Shown here one piece after another: positions 1-7,751 of a stretch of DNA of 10,238 nt. A model generated the notes under the pieces. The model was not told where the DNA came from and did no database searches. It worked only from the letters and a program-made list of their open reading frames with translations. Position 1 is the first letter of the stretch, and each line of letters begins with the position of its first letter. A program made the position numbers and the translations under genes. Source of the stretch: Pseudomonadota bacterium (GTDB lineage Bacteria; Pseudomonadota; Gammaproteobacteria; UBA6186; Azoamicaceae); assembly GCA_021848375.1 (NCBI GenBank), contig JAJZUR010000006.1:13060-23297 (forward strand). The letters are read 5' to 3'.

Positions 1-126
1 CCCAAACTTTTCTTGAGTAGCCTCTGTTATTTCAATCAGAGAGCAAGCGGCTTCTGTAGCTTGCAAAGGATAGGCCTGTAAAAGGGCACTTTCGGCTTGG
101 GTTTTAATAATGTGCGTTAAGAGCAT
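1..126 (-). CDS. argS: Arginyl-tRNA synthetase, N-terminal fragment (runs off window start)
   Basis: The reverse strand reads open from an ATG at 126-124 to the window edge, giving 42 residues that begin MLLTHIIKTQAESALLQAYP and end in an IEITEATQEKFG stretch. The pattern of hydrophobic helix, then I-x-I-T-x-A-T-x-E-K-F-G, matches the N-terminal additional domain of class I arginyl-tRNA synthetases, where it normally continues as the FG(H/D)YQ(C/A)N motif; that continuation lies outside the window. The enzyme charges tRNA-Arg with arginine in the cytoplasm. An in-frame TGA lies about 24 bases upstream of the ATG, and a weak GGTGG Shine-Dalgarno sits 8 bases before it, so this start is preferred over in-frame TTG and GTG codons just upstream. 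The gene diverges from gyrA. The catalytic HIGH and KMSKS motifs cannot be seen, so identity rests on the short N-terminal motif alone. Confidence 0.6.
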   Translation of the reverse strand, partial: MLLTHIIKTQAESALLQAYPLQATEAACSLIEITEATQEKFG

Positions 127-180
127 ATCAATAACCACCAAAACAAGTCAGTAAGTATTCAAACATTAATGCTCCAATTT

Positions 181-206
181 TGTTAAGAAAACGTGAGTTC
201 TTAACA
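181..206. repeat. 9-bp perfect inverted repeat in the divergent argS-gyrA spacer
   Basis: TGTTAAGAA (181-189) and TTCTTAACA (198-206) are exact reverse complements separated by 8 bases. The dyad lies midway between the two divergent genes and ends 7 bases before the probable gyrA extended -10, where the -35 region would be. That placement suits a dimeric regulator's operator or part of a shared divergent promoter. There is no T run after it, and terminators are not expected between divergent starts. No regulator can be named from the sequence. Confidence 0.55.
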
Positions 207-212
207 GATTTG

Positions 213-221
213 TGGTAAAAT
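213..221 (+). promoter_or_regulatory. Probable gyrA promoter, extended -10
   Basis: TGGTAAAAT combines an extended -10 TGn element (213-215) with a TAAAAT hexamer (216-221) that differs from TATAAT at one position. No good -35 lies 16-18 bases upstream, which is acceptable for an extended -10 promoter. Transcription would begin near 228, leaving a leader of about 38 bases before gyrA. The -10 also forms part of a 10-bp palindrome, TAAAATTTTA (216-225). The call is by consensus only. Confidence 0.4.
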
Positions 222-265
222 TTTAACTTTGAGATTGCTTAAAAACCAAGTATTTAGGAGATCCT

Positions 266-2839
266 ATGGCAGATCTTGCCAGAGAAATTACCCCCGTTAC
301 TATCGAAGAGGAATTAAAACAATCTTATCTCGATTATGCCATGAGTATCATTGTGGGGCGAGCCCTACCGGATGTTCGAGATGGCTTAAAGCCAGTTCAT
401 CGACGGGTGCTCTATGCCATGCGCATCTTGGGGAACGATTGGAATAAGCCTTATAAGAAGTCAGCTCGTGTGGTGGGGGACGTGATCGGTAAGTATCACC
501 CACACGGTGAGGCAGCGGTCTATGACACCATTGTTCGAATGGCACAACCCTTCTCATTACGTTACATGTTGATCGATGGGCAGGGGAATTTCGGTTCGGT
601 CGATGGGGATCCTCCTGCAGCCATGCGTTATACCGAAGTGCGGATGTCTAAAATCGCCCATACTTTATTGTCCGATCTGGATAAAGAGACGGTCGATTTT
701 GTTCCCAATTACGATGAAGCTGAACTGATGCCGGTGGTATTGCCAGCGTGTATCCCGAATTTATTAGTGAATGGAGGTTCGGGAATTGCGGTTGGGATGG
801 CAACCAATATTCCACCGCACAATTTGACAGAAGTGATAGATGCCTGTTTGCACTTAATAGATAATCCTGAATTGAGTGTGGATGGTTTGATGAAGTTTAT
901 CCCAGGTCCAGATTTCCCAACTGCTGGGATTATCAATGGGCGCGCGGGTATTATCGAAGGGTATCGAACGGGTAGAGGACGCATGCTGGTTCGTGCTCGA
1001 GTAGAGATAGAAACAGAAGAAAAAACCTCAAAACAATCCATTGTGGTAACGGAATTGCCTTATCAAGTGAATAAGGCGCGCTTGATTGAAAAGATAGCGG
1101 AACTTATCAAAGAGAAAAAAATAGAAGGCATTACCGCGTTGCGTGATGAATCGGATAAAGATGGCATGCGGGTGGTGATGGAGTTACGTCGGGGCGAGGC
1201 GGCTGACATTCTTCTCAATAATTTATATTCTCAGACTCAACTTCAAATTGCATTTGGTTTTAATATGGTGGCTTTGGTCGATGGTCAACCACGCATTTTA
1301 AATTTAAAAGATTTCTTGGTTGAATTTTTAAAGCATCGTCGTCAAGTGGTTTCACGTCGTACCGCATTTGATCTGCGAAAATCGCGTGACCGCGCGCATG
1401 TGTTAGAAGGGTTAGGCATTGCACTTGCCAATATTGATCCGGTTATCCAGTTAATTAAAGCCTCTCCGACGCCGGTGGAAGCAAAGGCGGGGTTGATGGG
1501 GCGTGTCTGGGCGCCTGGCATTGTTGCGGATATGTTACAAAGGGCTGGGGCGGATGTATGTCGTCCAGAGGAGTTAGAGTTGCAGTTTGGTTTACAATCA
1601 GATGGATATCGATTATCTGCAACACAAGCCCAAGCCATCTTAGATTTAAGATTGCATCGCTTAACCGGGTTGGAACAAGATAAAATTTTAGAAGAATTTA
1701 AAAATATCATTGTGACCATTCAAGATTTAATGGATATACTCGCCAATCAAAATCGATTGATGGCAGTGATTCGCGATGAATTAATTGCGATTAAACAAGA
1801 ATTTGGGGATGCGCGCCGAACGGAGATCTTAAGTGATCACCAGGATTTATCGACGGAAGATCTCATTACGGAAGAAGATAGAGTGGTTACCCTTTCACAT
1901 GGCGGTTACGTAAAAGCGCAACCGTTAAGTAGCTACCAAGCGCAAAAACGCGGAGGCAAAGGGAAAGCTGCTACCAAGGTTAAAGAAGAAGATTATGTGA
2001 TTCGCCTTTTAATTGCGAGTACGCATGATACTGTTTTATGTTTTTCCAGTTTAGGAAAAGTCTACTGGCTTAAAGTGTACGATATTCCGGTTGCAAGTCG
2101 AACTTCCCAAGGCCGGCCAATTGTGAATTTATTACCATTGCAAGAAAACGAGCGAATCAGTGCGATGTTGCCAGTTCGTGAATATAGCGAAGATAAAATG
2201 GTATTTATGGCAACTGCCAATGGTACAGTCAAAAAAGTGGCATTAACAGAGTTTATGCGTCCACGTTCGTCTGGGATTATTGCCTTGGAATTGGAAGAAG
2301 GGGATACCTTGGTCGGGGTTGATATCACCGATGGAACGCATGATGTTATGCTGTTTAGTAATGTGGGGAAAGCCGTTCGTTTCTCTGAAGAAGATGTACG
2401 GATGATGGGGCGTACCGCAAAAGGGGTAAGAGGGATCCGTTTGCAAGAACATCAGCGCATGATTTCTTTAATTGTTTTGCAACCGAATGGTACCGTGTTG
2501 ACTGCGACGCAAAAGGGTTATGGAAAACGCACAGAAGTCGAAGAATTTGCCTCGCATGGTCGCGGTGGGCAAGGGGTTATTGCCATTCAAACCAGCGAAC
2601 GCAATGGTGAGTTGGTGGGCGCAGTGCAAGTTTTTGATAATGATGAATTAATGTTAATCAGTGATGCGGGTACGTTAGTTCGCACCCGAGTTGAGGAAAT
2701 ATCGATAGTCGGACGTAATACGCAGGGTGTGCGACTAATTAACTTATCCGAAGGCGAAAAATTAGTTGGCATTCAGCGTATCGAAGAAGTTGAAGGTGTT
2801 GATGAATCATCAGAAGAAGCGGATAGTACTGAAACATAA
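266..2839 (+). CDS. gyrA: DNA gyrase subunit A
   Basis: The 857-residue product is the breakage-reunion subunit of DNA gyrase, which with GyrB introduces negative supercoils using ATP. The N-terminal winged-helix/tower domain holds the active-site tyrosine Tyr122 in an AAMRYTE motif, followed by the coiled-coil gate region. The GyrA box QKRGGKG at residues 560-566 opens the C-terminal beta-pinwheel that wraps DNA, and an acidic tail ends the protein. Length and N-terminal numbering match E. coli GyrA, and this is GyrA rather than ParC because the GyrA box is intact. In the quinolone-resistance region the residues are Gly81-Glu82-Ala83 and Asp87, where E. coli has Gly81-Asp82-Ser83 and Asp87. 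An AGGAG at 256-260, 5 bases before the ATG, supports the start. There is no terminator in the 30 bases before tolQ, so some readthrough into the tol genes is likely. Confidence 0.98.
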   Translation: MADLAREITPVTIEEELKQSYLDYAMSIIVGRALPDVRDGLKPVHRRVLYAMRILGNDWNKPYKKSARVVGDVIGKYHPHGEAAVYDTIVRMAQPFSLRYMLIDGQGNFGSVDGDPPAAMRYTEVRMSKIAHTLLSDLDKETVDFVPNYDEAELMPVVLPACIPNLLVNGGSGIAVGMATNIPPHNLTEVIDACLHLIDNPELSVDGLMKFIPGPDFPTAGIINGRAGIIEGYRTGRGRMLVRARVEIETEEKTSKQSIVVTELPYQVNKARLIEKIAELIKEKKIEGITALRDESDKDGMRVVMELRRGEAADILLNNLYSQTQLQIAFGFNMVALVDGQPRILNLKDFLVEFLKHRRQVVSRRTAFDLRKSRDRAHVLEGLGIALANIDPVIQLIKASPTPVEAKAGLMGRVWAPGIVADMLQRAGADVCRPEELELQFGLQSDGYRLSATQAQAILDLRLHRLTGLEQDKILEEFKNIIVTIQDLMDILANQNRLMAVIRDELIAIKQEFGDARRTEILSDHQDLSTEDLITEEDRVVTLSHGGYVKAQPLSSYQAQKRGGKGKAATKVKEEDYVIRLLIASTHDTVLCFSSLGKVYWLKVYDIPVASRTSQGRPIVNLLPLQENERISAMLPVREYSEDKMVFMATANGTVKKVALTEFMRPRSSGIIALELEEGDTLVGVDITDGTHDVMLFSNVGKAVRFSEEDVRMMGRTAKGVRGIRLQEHQRMISLIVLQPNGTVLTATQKGYGKRTEVEEFASHGRGGQGVIAIQTSERNGELVGAVQVFDNDELMLISDAGTLVRTRVEEISIVGRNTQGVRLINLSEGEKLVGIQRIEEVEGVDESSEEADSTET

Positions 2840-2869
2840 TTATTCTCGTAAACCATAGGAGATAAAGCG

Positions 2870-3604
2870 GTGACAACTGATCAATCTTTCATTAGTTTAT
2901 TTACCAATGCCAGTTTATTGGTAAAAATGGTCATGTTGTTGTTATTGGCGGCTTCAATTGTTTCATGGACATTCATTTTTCAGCGCTGGCAATTATTTGC
3001 ATCCGCCAGTCGAGCTATGAACGCTTTTGAAAATACGTTTTGGTCTGGCATAGAGTTAAGCAAACTATATCAAAAATATTCCGGGGAACGTCATGGCGAA
3101 GTGAGCGGCACTGAAAGTATTTTTTTAGCAGGTTTTAAAGAGTTTGTGCGATTGCGTAAACAGTCGGGCAACCAGGCTGCAGCGGTTATGGAAGGGGCAC
3201 AACGCGCCATGCGCGTCGCAATGGCAAGAGAAGTTGAACGACTAGAAACCCATCTGCCTTTTTTAGCGACGGTTGGATCTGTGAGTCCTTATATTGGGTT
3301 ATTTGGAACCGTGTGGGGGATTATGAACTCTCTGCGCTCATTGGGTTCGGTGCAACAGGCAACGTTATCGATGGTTGCTCCTGGCATTTCAGAAGCTTTA
3401 GTTGCAACGGCCATTGGATTATTCGCTGCTATTCCAGCAGTGGTTGCCTATAACCGTTATTCTAATCGATTGCAAGGATTAGTGAATCGATATGAGGCAT
3501 TTTTAGAAGAATTTACCAGTATTTTGCATCGTCAGGCATATGCTAAACCAGCTGTTGGCGGCTTTACAGAAGGATATGATAATTCGCATGAAATCGACGA
3601 ATAA
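2870..3604 (+). CDS. tolQ: Tol-Pal system proton-channel subunit TolQ
   Basis: This 244-residue inner-membrane protein is closely similar to E. coli TolQ (230 residues). TolQ belongs to the TolQ/ExbB/MotA family and forms, with TolR, the proton-motive-force-driven stator that energises TolA. Three membrane spans are visible: about residues 17-38, 130-153 and 172-195. The conserved pore-lining region includes the FLATVGSVSPYIGLFGTVWG stretch (131-150) and ATAIGLFAAIPAV (179-191), with Thr147 and Thr180 at positions where E. coli has its functional threonines. The cytoplasmic loop includes the conserved FWSGIELSKLYQ segment. Translation starts at GTG, 7 bases after an AGGAGA (2857-2862). The C-terminus is about 14 residues longer than in E. 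coli, and the end of the gene overlaps tolR, suggesting coupled translation. Confidence 0.97.
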   Translation: MTTDQSFISLFTNASLLVKMVMLLLLAASIVSWTFIFQRWQLFASASRAMNAFENTFWSGIELSKLYQKYSGERHGEVSGTESIFLAGFKEFVRLRKQSGNQAAAVMEGAQRAMRVAMAREVERLETHLPFLATVGSVSPYIGLFGTVWGIMNSLRSLGSVQQATLSMVAPGISEALVATAIGLFAAIPAVVAYNRYSNRLQGLVNRYEAFLEEFTSILHRQAYAKPAVGGFTEGYDNSHEIDE

Positions 3605-4001
3605 ACGACGTTTAATGTCCGAGATTAATATTGTTCCTTACGTGGATGTGATGTTGGTGTTGCTCGTTATCTTTATGGTGACAGCGCCTTTATTAACGCA
3701 GGGCGTTCAAATAGATTTACCCGTGGCTAAAGCAGAGCCTCTTCCACACGATCAAAAGCCGCCATTGGTGGTTTCAGTAGATGAGAAAGGTAATTTATTT
3801 TTAGATCAAGCAAAAAATGCTATTGATCCTTCTACTTTAGCCGTTAAAGTGCAAGCTGCACTTAGGTTGGATCCTGCTCGTGCGGTTTTAGTGCGGGGTG
3901 ATAAAAATGTTGACTATGGCAAAGTGATGGGCGCTATGGTGTTGTTGAAACACGCTGGTGTTTCCAAGGTTGGATTAATGACCCAACATTATGAGGAATA
4001 G
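3588..4001 (+). CDS. tolR: Tol-Pal system stator subunit TolR
   Basis: TolR is a 137-residue single-span inner-membrane protein of the ExbD/TolR family. A short basic N-terminus (KRR) is followed by SEINIVPYVDVMLVLLVIFM; Asp20 in the span is the conserved proton-carrying aspartate equivalent to E. coli Asp23. The rest is the periplasmic peptidoglycan-interacting domain ending in the family's VGLMTQ motif. Three in-frame ATGs compete: 3540, 3576 and 3588. The 3588 start gives the standard N-terminus length and overlaps tolQ by 17 bases. The nearest Shine-Dalgarno, AGAAGGA (3568-3574), is 13 bases from it but only 1 base from the 3576 ATG, so the exact start is uncertain. Expression is probably coupled to translation of tolQ. 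Confidence 0.95.
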   Translation: MKSTNKRRLMSEINIVPYVDVMLVLLVIFMVTAPLLTQGVQIDLPVAKAEPLPHDQKPPLVVSVDEKGNLFLDQAKNAIDPSTLAVKVQAALRLDPARAVLVRGDKNVDYGKVMGAMVLLKHAGVSKVGLMTQHYEE

Positions 4002-4010
4002 GATAGCGGT

Positions 4011-4940
4011 GTGAAAAATTCCATTGGTGAATACAGTAAATATTTTATAGCAGCAGTAATACTGCATGTATTTTTATTGGGTTTTTTAATGTTGAGTGCT
4101 GAAACCACCCTGAATGCCAACCAATTACCAGCTGCAAAAGGCGATATTGTACAGGCGGTAGTGATTGATGAAAGCAAAGTTGAACAAGAAGTGCAAGCCT
4201 TACAATCGGCAGAGCAACAAAAAGTATTAGCTGAGGCAGCCGCACAAAAACAATTAGCTGAAAAATTAGAGCAGGTGAAAAAAGAGCGTGAACAAGAAAA
4301 TGCTAAACTTTTGAAATTAAAGCAAGATATGGCGAAAGCAAAGCAAGAAGAACAAGAACGCCTTGCTGAAATTAAAATACAAAAGGAGAAAGAGAAAAAG
4401 CAGCTGGAAGACTTAAAAAAAGAAAAAGAAAAAGAGCAAAAACGTTTAGCAGCATTGGATGATCAAAGGCAAGCCGAACAAAATCGCGTAAAAGAAATGC
4501 GGCAAGAAAGGGAAAAAGAAGAAAAGAAGAAAACAGAACTTTTAAAGCAGCAACAAGAAGCCAAGCGTAAAGCAGAGGAAGCTAAGCGATCCGCAGCAGC
4601 TAAAGCCGCCGCAGAAGCCAATCGTGCCGCAGCAGCAAATCAAGCAAGAGTGGATGCCGAAGTGAATAGAATATTTAGTTTATGGAAAGAAAAAATTGAA
4701 ACAAACCGACGGGAAGTATTGGGTATGGATCCTGAGTTATCCTGTGAAGTGATTATGAATATCTTGCCAGATGGAAGTGTTCAAGTTACCTTAGCAAAGC
4801 AAAGCGGCAATGCGGTTTATGATAAAGCATCCATCAATGCGATCTATAAATCGGTTCCTTTTCAATTACCGGAAGATCCTTTAGTACGTGACAAATTGAA
4901 ATCTATTCGGGTAACATTTAAAAATGATCAAAATACTTGA
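4011..4940 (+). CDS. tolA: Tol-Pal system energy-transducing protein TolA
   Basis: TolA is anchored in the inner membrane and spans the periplasm to contact TolB and Pal, passing on energy from TolQ-TolR. This 309-residue copy is shorter than E. coli TolA (421). It has a membrane span at about residues 11-28 containing the conserved His19, a long Lys/Glu/Gln/Ala-rich helical domain at about 55-212, and a C-terminal globular domain from about 213 with the typical LPDGSV turn and SGNAVYDKAS segment. The residue four before His19 is Ala15, whereas E. coli has Ser18 in the corresponding place of its SHLS motif. Only one cysteine (Cys245) is present in domain III, so the E. coli intradomain disulfide cannot form. 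It starts at GTG, with AGGA at 4000-4003, 9 bases after tolR. Its stop is TGA. Confidence 0.94.
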   Translation: MKNSIGEYSKYFIAAVILHVFLLGFLMLSAETTLNANQLPAAKGDIVQAVVIDESKVEQEVQALQSAEQQKVLAEAAAQKQLAEKLEQVKKEREQENAKLLKLKQDMAKAKQEEQERLAEIKIQKEKEKKQLEDLKKEKEKEQKRLAALDDQRQAEQNRVKEMRQEREKEEKKKTELLKQQQEAKRKAEEAKRSAAAKAAAEANRAAAANQARVDAEVNRIFSLWKEKIETNRREVLGMDPELSCEVIMNILPDGSVQVTLAKQSGNAVYDKASINAIYKSVPFQLPEDPLVRDKLKSIRVTFKNDQNT

Positions 4941-4960
4941 TTATAAATGAAGGTGGGACA

Positions 4961-6283
4961 ATGAAACTTAATAAATTATTTATTTCTATATTATTTCTGG
5001 TATTGGCAGGTAACGTACAAGCTATTCTCCATATGGAAATTACCGGGGGACAGGCAACCGGGTTACCGATAGCCATTGTACCCTTTGCGATAGAAGGCGC
5101 AGGTAAAGGGGAATTAGAAGATATTGCGAAGGTCATCAAAGCAGATTTAGAAAGTAGCGGGCAATTTACGGGAACCCCATTTCAACAAATGCGGCAATTT
5201 CCAAGCCAGCGTTCGGAAGTTCGATTTTCGGAATGGCAAAGTTTAGGGGTAGAAAATATCATCATTGGAAGAATTAGAAAAACGGGAAGTTCTCGGTATT
5301 TGGTTAATTTTGAATTATTAGATGTATTGCGCCAAAAAGCAGACGGAACGTCACAGGCACCCTTATTAGCGATGCAATTTGATAACGTAAATCCACAAGA
5401 TTTTCGGGCATTGGCGCACCATATTAGTGATTTATTGTTTCAGAAATTAATTGGTGTCAAAGGAATTTTTTCAACTCGCATTGCTTATATCACGGTAAAT
5501 CAAGGTTCCAAGGGCAGTGTGCATACATTAGAAGTTGCTGACTATGATGGGCAAAATCCTAAATCGTTATTTCGATCTTCTTATCCAGTGATGTCACCAG
5601 CTTGGTCACCCGACGGCAAAAGGATTGCTTTTGTTTCGTTTGAGAAAGATCGCACAAGTATTAATGTGGTAGATGTGCTAACGGGTCGTGTTTCGAAAGT
5701 AACTCAATTTCCGGGCATCAATGGCGCACCCGCATGGTCTCCGGATAATCACACATTAGCCTTGGTGCTATCCAAAGACGGCAGCCCAAAGTTATATACC
5801 TTGGATTTAAACAATAAGCAACTCAATCGTGTAACCCAAGGAGGCGGGAACGATACTGAACCCAGTTTTACACCAGATGGGGGTTCCATTGTGTTTACCT
5901 CTGATCGTGGTGGAAAAGCGCAGATTTACCGTGTAACATTAGGGACAGGAAAAATAGAGCGGCTGACGTTTAATGGGGATTATAATGCTCGACCGTATGT
6001 AACCCCAGATGGCAATAAGTTGGTTACGTTACATAAAATGGATGATGGATTGTTCGGCATTGCTGTACAATCTTTAAAGACCGGTGAATTGCGAGTGATT
6101 ACGCGCTCTAGTTTAATTGATGCTCCAACATTGGCCCCGAATGGAATGATGGTATTGTATGGTTCACAAGAGGGACAAGGGGCATTAAATGCAGTTTCTT
6201 TAGATGGTAGGTCTAAGTTCCGCTTACCATCGCGCGAAGGGAATGTTCAGGATCCTGCCTGGGCACCCTTTGTAAGATATTAA
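4961..6283 (+). CDS. tolB: Tol-Pal system periplasmic beta-propeller protein TolB
   Basis: TolB is a 440-residue periplasmic protein that shuttles between TolA and Pal and controls whether Pal is free to bind peptidoglycan. A signal peptide ends near residue 21 (GNVQA, then ILHMEITGG); the new N-terminus is the TolA-binding strand in characterised homologues. An alpha/beta N-terminal domain (about 35-165, with IAIVPF) precedes a six-bladed propeller whose blades show repeated PAWSPDG-like motifs at about 213-219, 257-262, 301-307, 346-351, 388-394 and a closing DPAWAPF at 431-437. The ATG at 4961 is chosen because AGGTGGG (4951-4957) precedes it and it starts directly at the signal peptide; the in-frame TTG at 4937 overlaps tolA and adds 8 unneeded residues. 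Size matches E. coli TolB. Confidence 0.97.
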   Translation: MKLNKLFISILFLVLAGNVQAILHMEITGGQATGLPIAIVPFAIEGAGKGELEDIAKVIKADLESSGQFTGTPFQQMRQFPSQRSEVRFSEWQSLGVENIIIGRIRKTGSSRYLVNFELLDVLRQKADGTSQAPLLAMQFDNVNPQDFRALAHHISDLLFQKLIGVKGIFSTRIAYITVNQGSKGSVHTLEVADYDGQNPKSLFRSSYPVMSPAWSPDGKRIAFVSFEKDRTSINVVDVLTGRVSKVTQFPGINGAPAWSPDNHTLALVLSKDGSPKLYTLDLNNKQLNRVTQGGGNDTEPSFTPDGGSIVFTSDRGGKAQIYRVTLGTGKIERLTFNGDYNARPYVTPDGNKLVTLHKMDDGLFGIAVQSLKTGELRVITRSSLIDAPTLAPNGMMVLYGSQEGQGALNAVSLDGRSKFRLPSREGNVQDPAWAPFVRY

Positions 6284-6318
6284 AAGTGAATGTAAGCCGT
6301 TAAGTGAGGAGAAGAGAA

Positions 6319-6834
6319 ATGCTACTGAAGACATTAAAAATAGGGGTTGTAGTGGTTGCCGTTTTAGGACTAGTTGCTTGCGCGAGTAAAAAAGGGAATC
6401 GGTGGGGTAGTTCTGGTGGCAATGATGAAGTGGGTGGGATCGAAGAGAATGTGCGTTTCTATGGGACTAACCTCTCTCCAGCAGAAGAAAAGCAGTTGCT
6501 AGCGCAAAGAACTTATTACTTTGCTCTCAACAGTAATGAGTTAAGCGATAATGATGTGATGTCGATCAATGCGCATGCAAAACGTTTAGTGAATGCCTCG
6601 CGGACTCGGATTCGCGTCGAAGGACACACCGATGAGCGCGGCAGCCGCGAATATAATGTGGCGTTGGCAGAGCGTCGGGCGAATGCAGTAGCGAATGTTT
6701 TAATATTAAAGGGTGTTCCACAAGAACAAATTAGTGTTGTGAGCTACGGTAAGGAAAAGCCTGCGGTTGTTGGACATGATGAAGCTGCATGGAGTAAAAA
6801 TCGTCGGGCCGTTATCGTATATGAGGTAGAATAA
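6319..6834 (+). CDS. pal: Peptidoglycan-associated outer-membrane lipoprotein Pal
   Basis: Pal is an outer-membrane lipoprotein that binds peptidoglycan through an OmpA-like domain and is released or recruited by TolB. The 171-residue precursor has a lipoprotein signal with lipobox LVAC, so Cys21 is the lipidated residue; Ala at the next position does not signal inner-membrane retention. A Gly/Ser/Asn-rich linker follows, then the OmpA-like domain at about 64-171 with EGHTDERGS (101-109), Asp105 and Arg120 as the likely diaminopimelate-binding pair, and NRRAV (161-165). The usual FDFDS start of the domain is here FALNS. The ATG at 6319 sits 7 bases after AGGAG (6307-6311) and gives a standard lipoprotein signal; the in-frame GTG at 6304 lies on the edge of that Shine-Dalgarno and is less likely. 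Confidence 0.97.
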   Translation: MLLKTLKIGVVVVAVLGLVACASKKGNRWGSSGGNDEVGGIEENVRFYGTNLSPAEEKQLLAQRTYYFALNSNELSDNDVMSINAHAKRLVNASRTRIRVEGHTDERGSREYNVALAERRANAVANVLILKGVPQEQISVVSYGKEKPAVVGHDEAAWSKNRRAVIVYEVE

Positions 6835-6836
6835 TC

Positions 6837-7742
6837 ATGAAACGGCTCATCGGGTTTTTCTGTGGCGTATTAATAGCGGGTGTACCCTCTATAGGGATAG
6901 CATTAGCGACAGTGGAATCTCGAACGGGCGATCCGGTCGTGAGTTCTTCAAAAAACTTCAGTGATACTAATTTTGCCAGATCGAATGTCACTGAAGATCG
7001 CGCCGTGCGTTTAACCTTAAAACAGTTGGATGTGCTGCAGCAAGAAGTAAGCGATCTTCGTGGTTTAGTGGAAACTCAAGGGCATGAGATTGAGCGTCTT
7101 AAGAAGAGTCAGCAAGATTTTTATGTTGATCTAGATAAACGCTTATCTCAGATGCAATCTGCGTCAACAGCCAGTGTTGCACCCAAAACAAAATCGGCAA
7201 CGAAATCAACGGTTATTTTGGAACCCAAAGTAGAATCAGCGGTCGAAGTCCCGACGTCTAAAGCCATCAAATCCAGAGGTGTCAGCTTAAAATCCGCGGA
7301 GGAAGAATCGGCTGCTGGAACAACAGCTACTACCATTGCACCAACCACTGAAAAAGATGCCTATGAAGCAGCGTATAATTTTGTGCGTACCAAACATTAC
7401 CCAGAAGCCATCTCCGCCTTTCAAGATTATTTAACCCGTTATTCGTCTAGTGAGCGCGCACCGAATGCCTATTATTGGTTAGGTGAAGTTTATATGGTGC
7501 AATGGCAGAGTGATAATACCAACCACGTATTATTAGATAAAGCGAGCGAAGCCTTTTTAAAAGTGACTTCACTTTTCCCAAGTCATCAAAAGGTGCCGGA
7601 TGCCTTATTAAAATTAGGGATCCTCGAAAAAGATAAAGGAAATTTTGATGAAGCTCGCACCTATTTTACAGAAGTCAAAGATCGTTTTCCCAGTTCCGCA
7701 GCCGCGCGAATTGCTGAAACGCGTTTGCAGCAACTGAATTAA
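6837..7742 (+). CDS. cpoB: Cell division coordinator CpoB (YbgF)
   Basis: CpoB is a periplasmic protein that, in E. coli, binds TolA and couples outer-membrane constriction to PBP1B-dependent peptidoglycan synthesis. This 301-residue protein has a signal peptide probably cleaved after residue 24 (IALA, then TVES), a heptad-like coiled coil at about 57-108 matching the trimerisation domain, an Ala/Thr/Ser/Lys-rich linker at about 109-172, and TPR repeats from about 175 to the end with AYYWLGEVY (211-219) and DALLKLGILEKDKGNFDEA (255-273). It is longer than E. coli CpoB (263), through the long linker and what looks like an insertion of about eight residues in a TPR loop (about 223-232). It begins 2 bases after pal, in the standard position at the end of the tol-pal cluster. 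Confidence 0.92.
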   Translation: MKRLIGFFCGVLIAGVPSIGIALATVESRTGDPVVSSSKNFSDTNFARSNVTEDRAVRLTLKQLDVLQQEVSDLRGLVETQGHEIERLKKSQQDFYVDLDKRLSQMQSASTASVAPKTKSATKSTVILEPKVESAVEVPTSKAIKSRGVSLKSAEEESAAGTTATTIAPTTEKDAYEAAYNFVRTKHYPEAISAFQDYLTRYSSSERAPNAYYWLGEVYMVQWQSDNTNHVLLDKASEAFLKVTSLFPSHQKVPDALLKLGILEKDKGNFDEARTYFTEVKDRFPSSAAARIAETRLQQLN

Positions 7743-7751
7743 TCGGCGCAC

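Noticed and set aside
229..447. Small alternate-frame reading overlapping the gyrA start
   Set aside because: It has no ribosome-binding site, no family resemblance, and lies mostly within gyrA.
348..2772. Several reverse-strand open frames inside gyrA
   Set aside because: They have no recognisable domains and mirror the codon pattern of the strongly supported gyrA frame.
3540..3587. Longer TolR from the ATG at 3540
   Set aside because: It would overlap tolQ by 65 bases and add 16 residues not found in standard TolR N-termini.
4180..4640. Tandem repeat signal in the Lys/Glu-rich part of tolA
   Set aside because: The A-rich DNA follows from the helical Lys/Glu/Gln/Ala composition of TolA domain II; no exact repeat unit is present.
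4937..4960. Earlier TTG start for tolB
   Set aside because: It adds eight residues ahead of a normal signal peptide and lacks the Shine-Dalgarno that serves the 4961 ATG.
6304..6318. Earlier GTG start for pal
   Set aside because: The GTG abuts the AGGAG that serves the ATG at 6319, and the added residues are not part of a lipoprotein signal.
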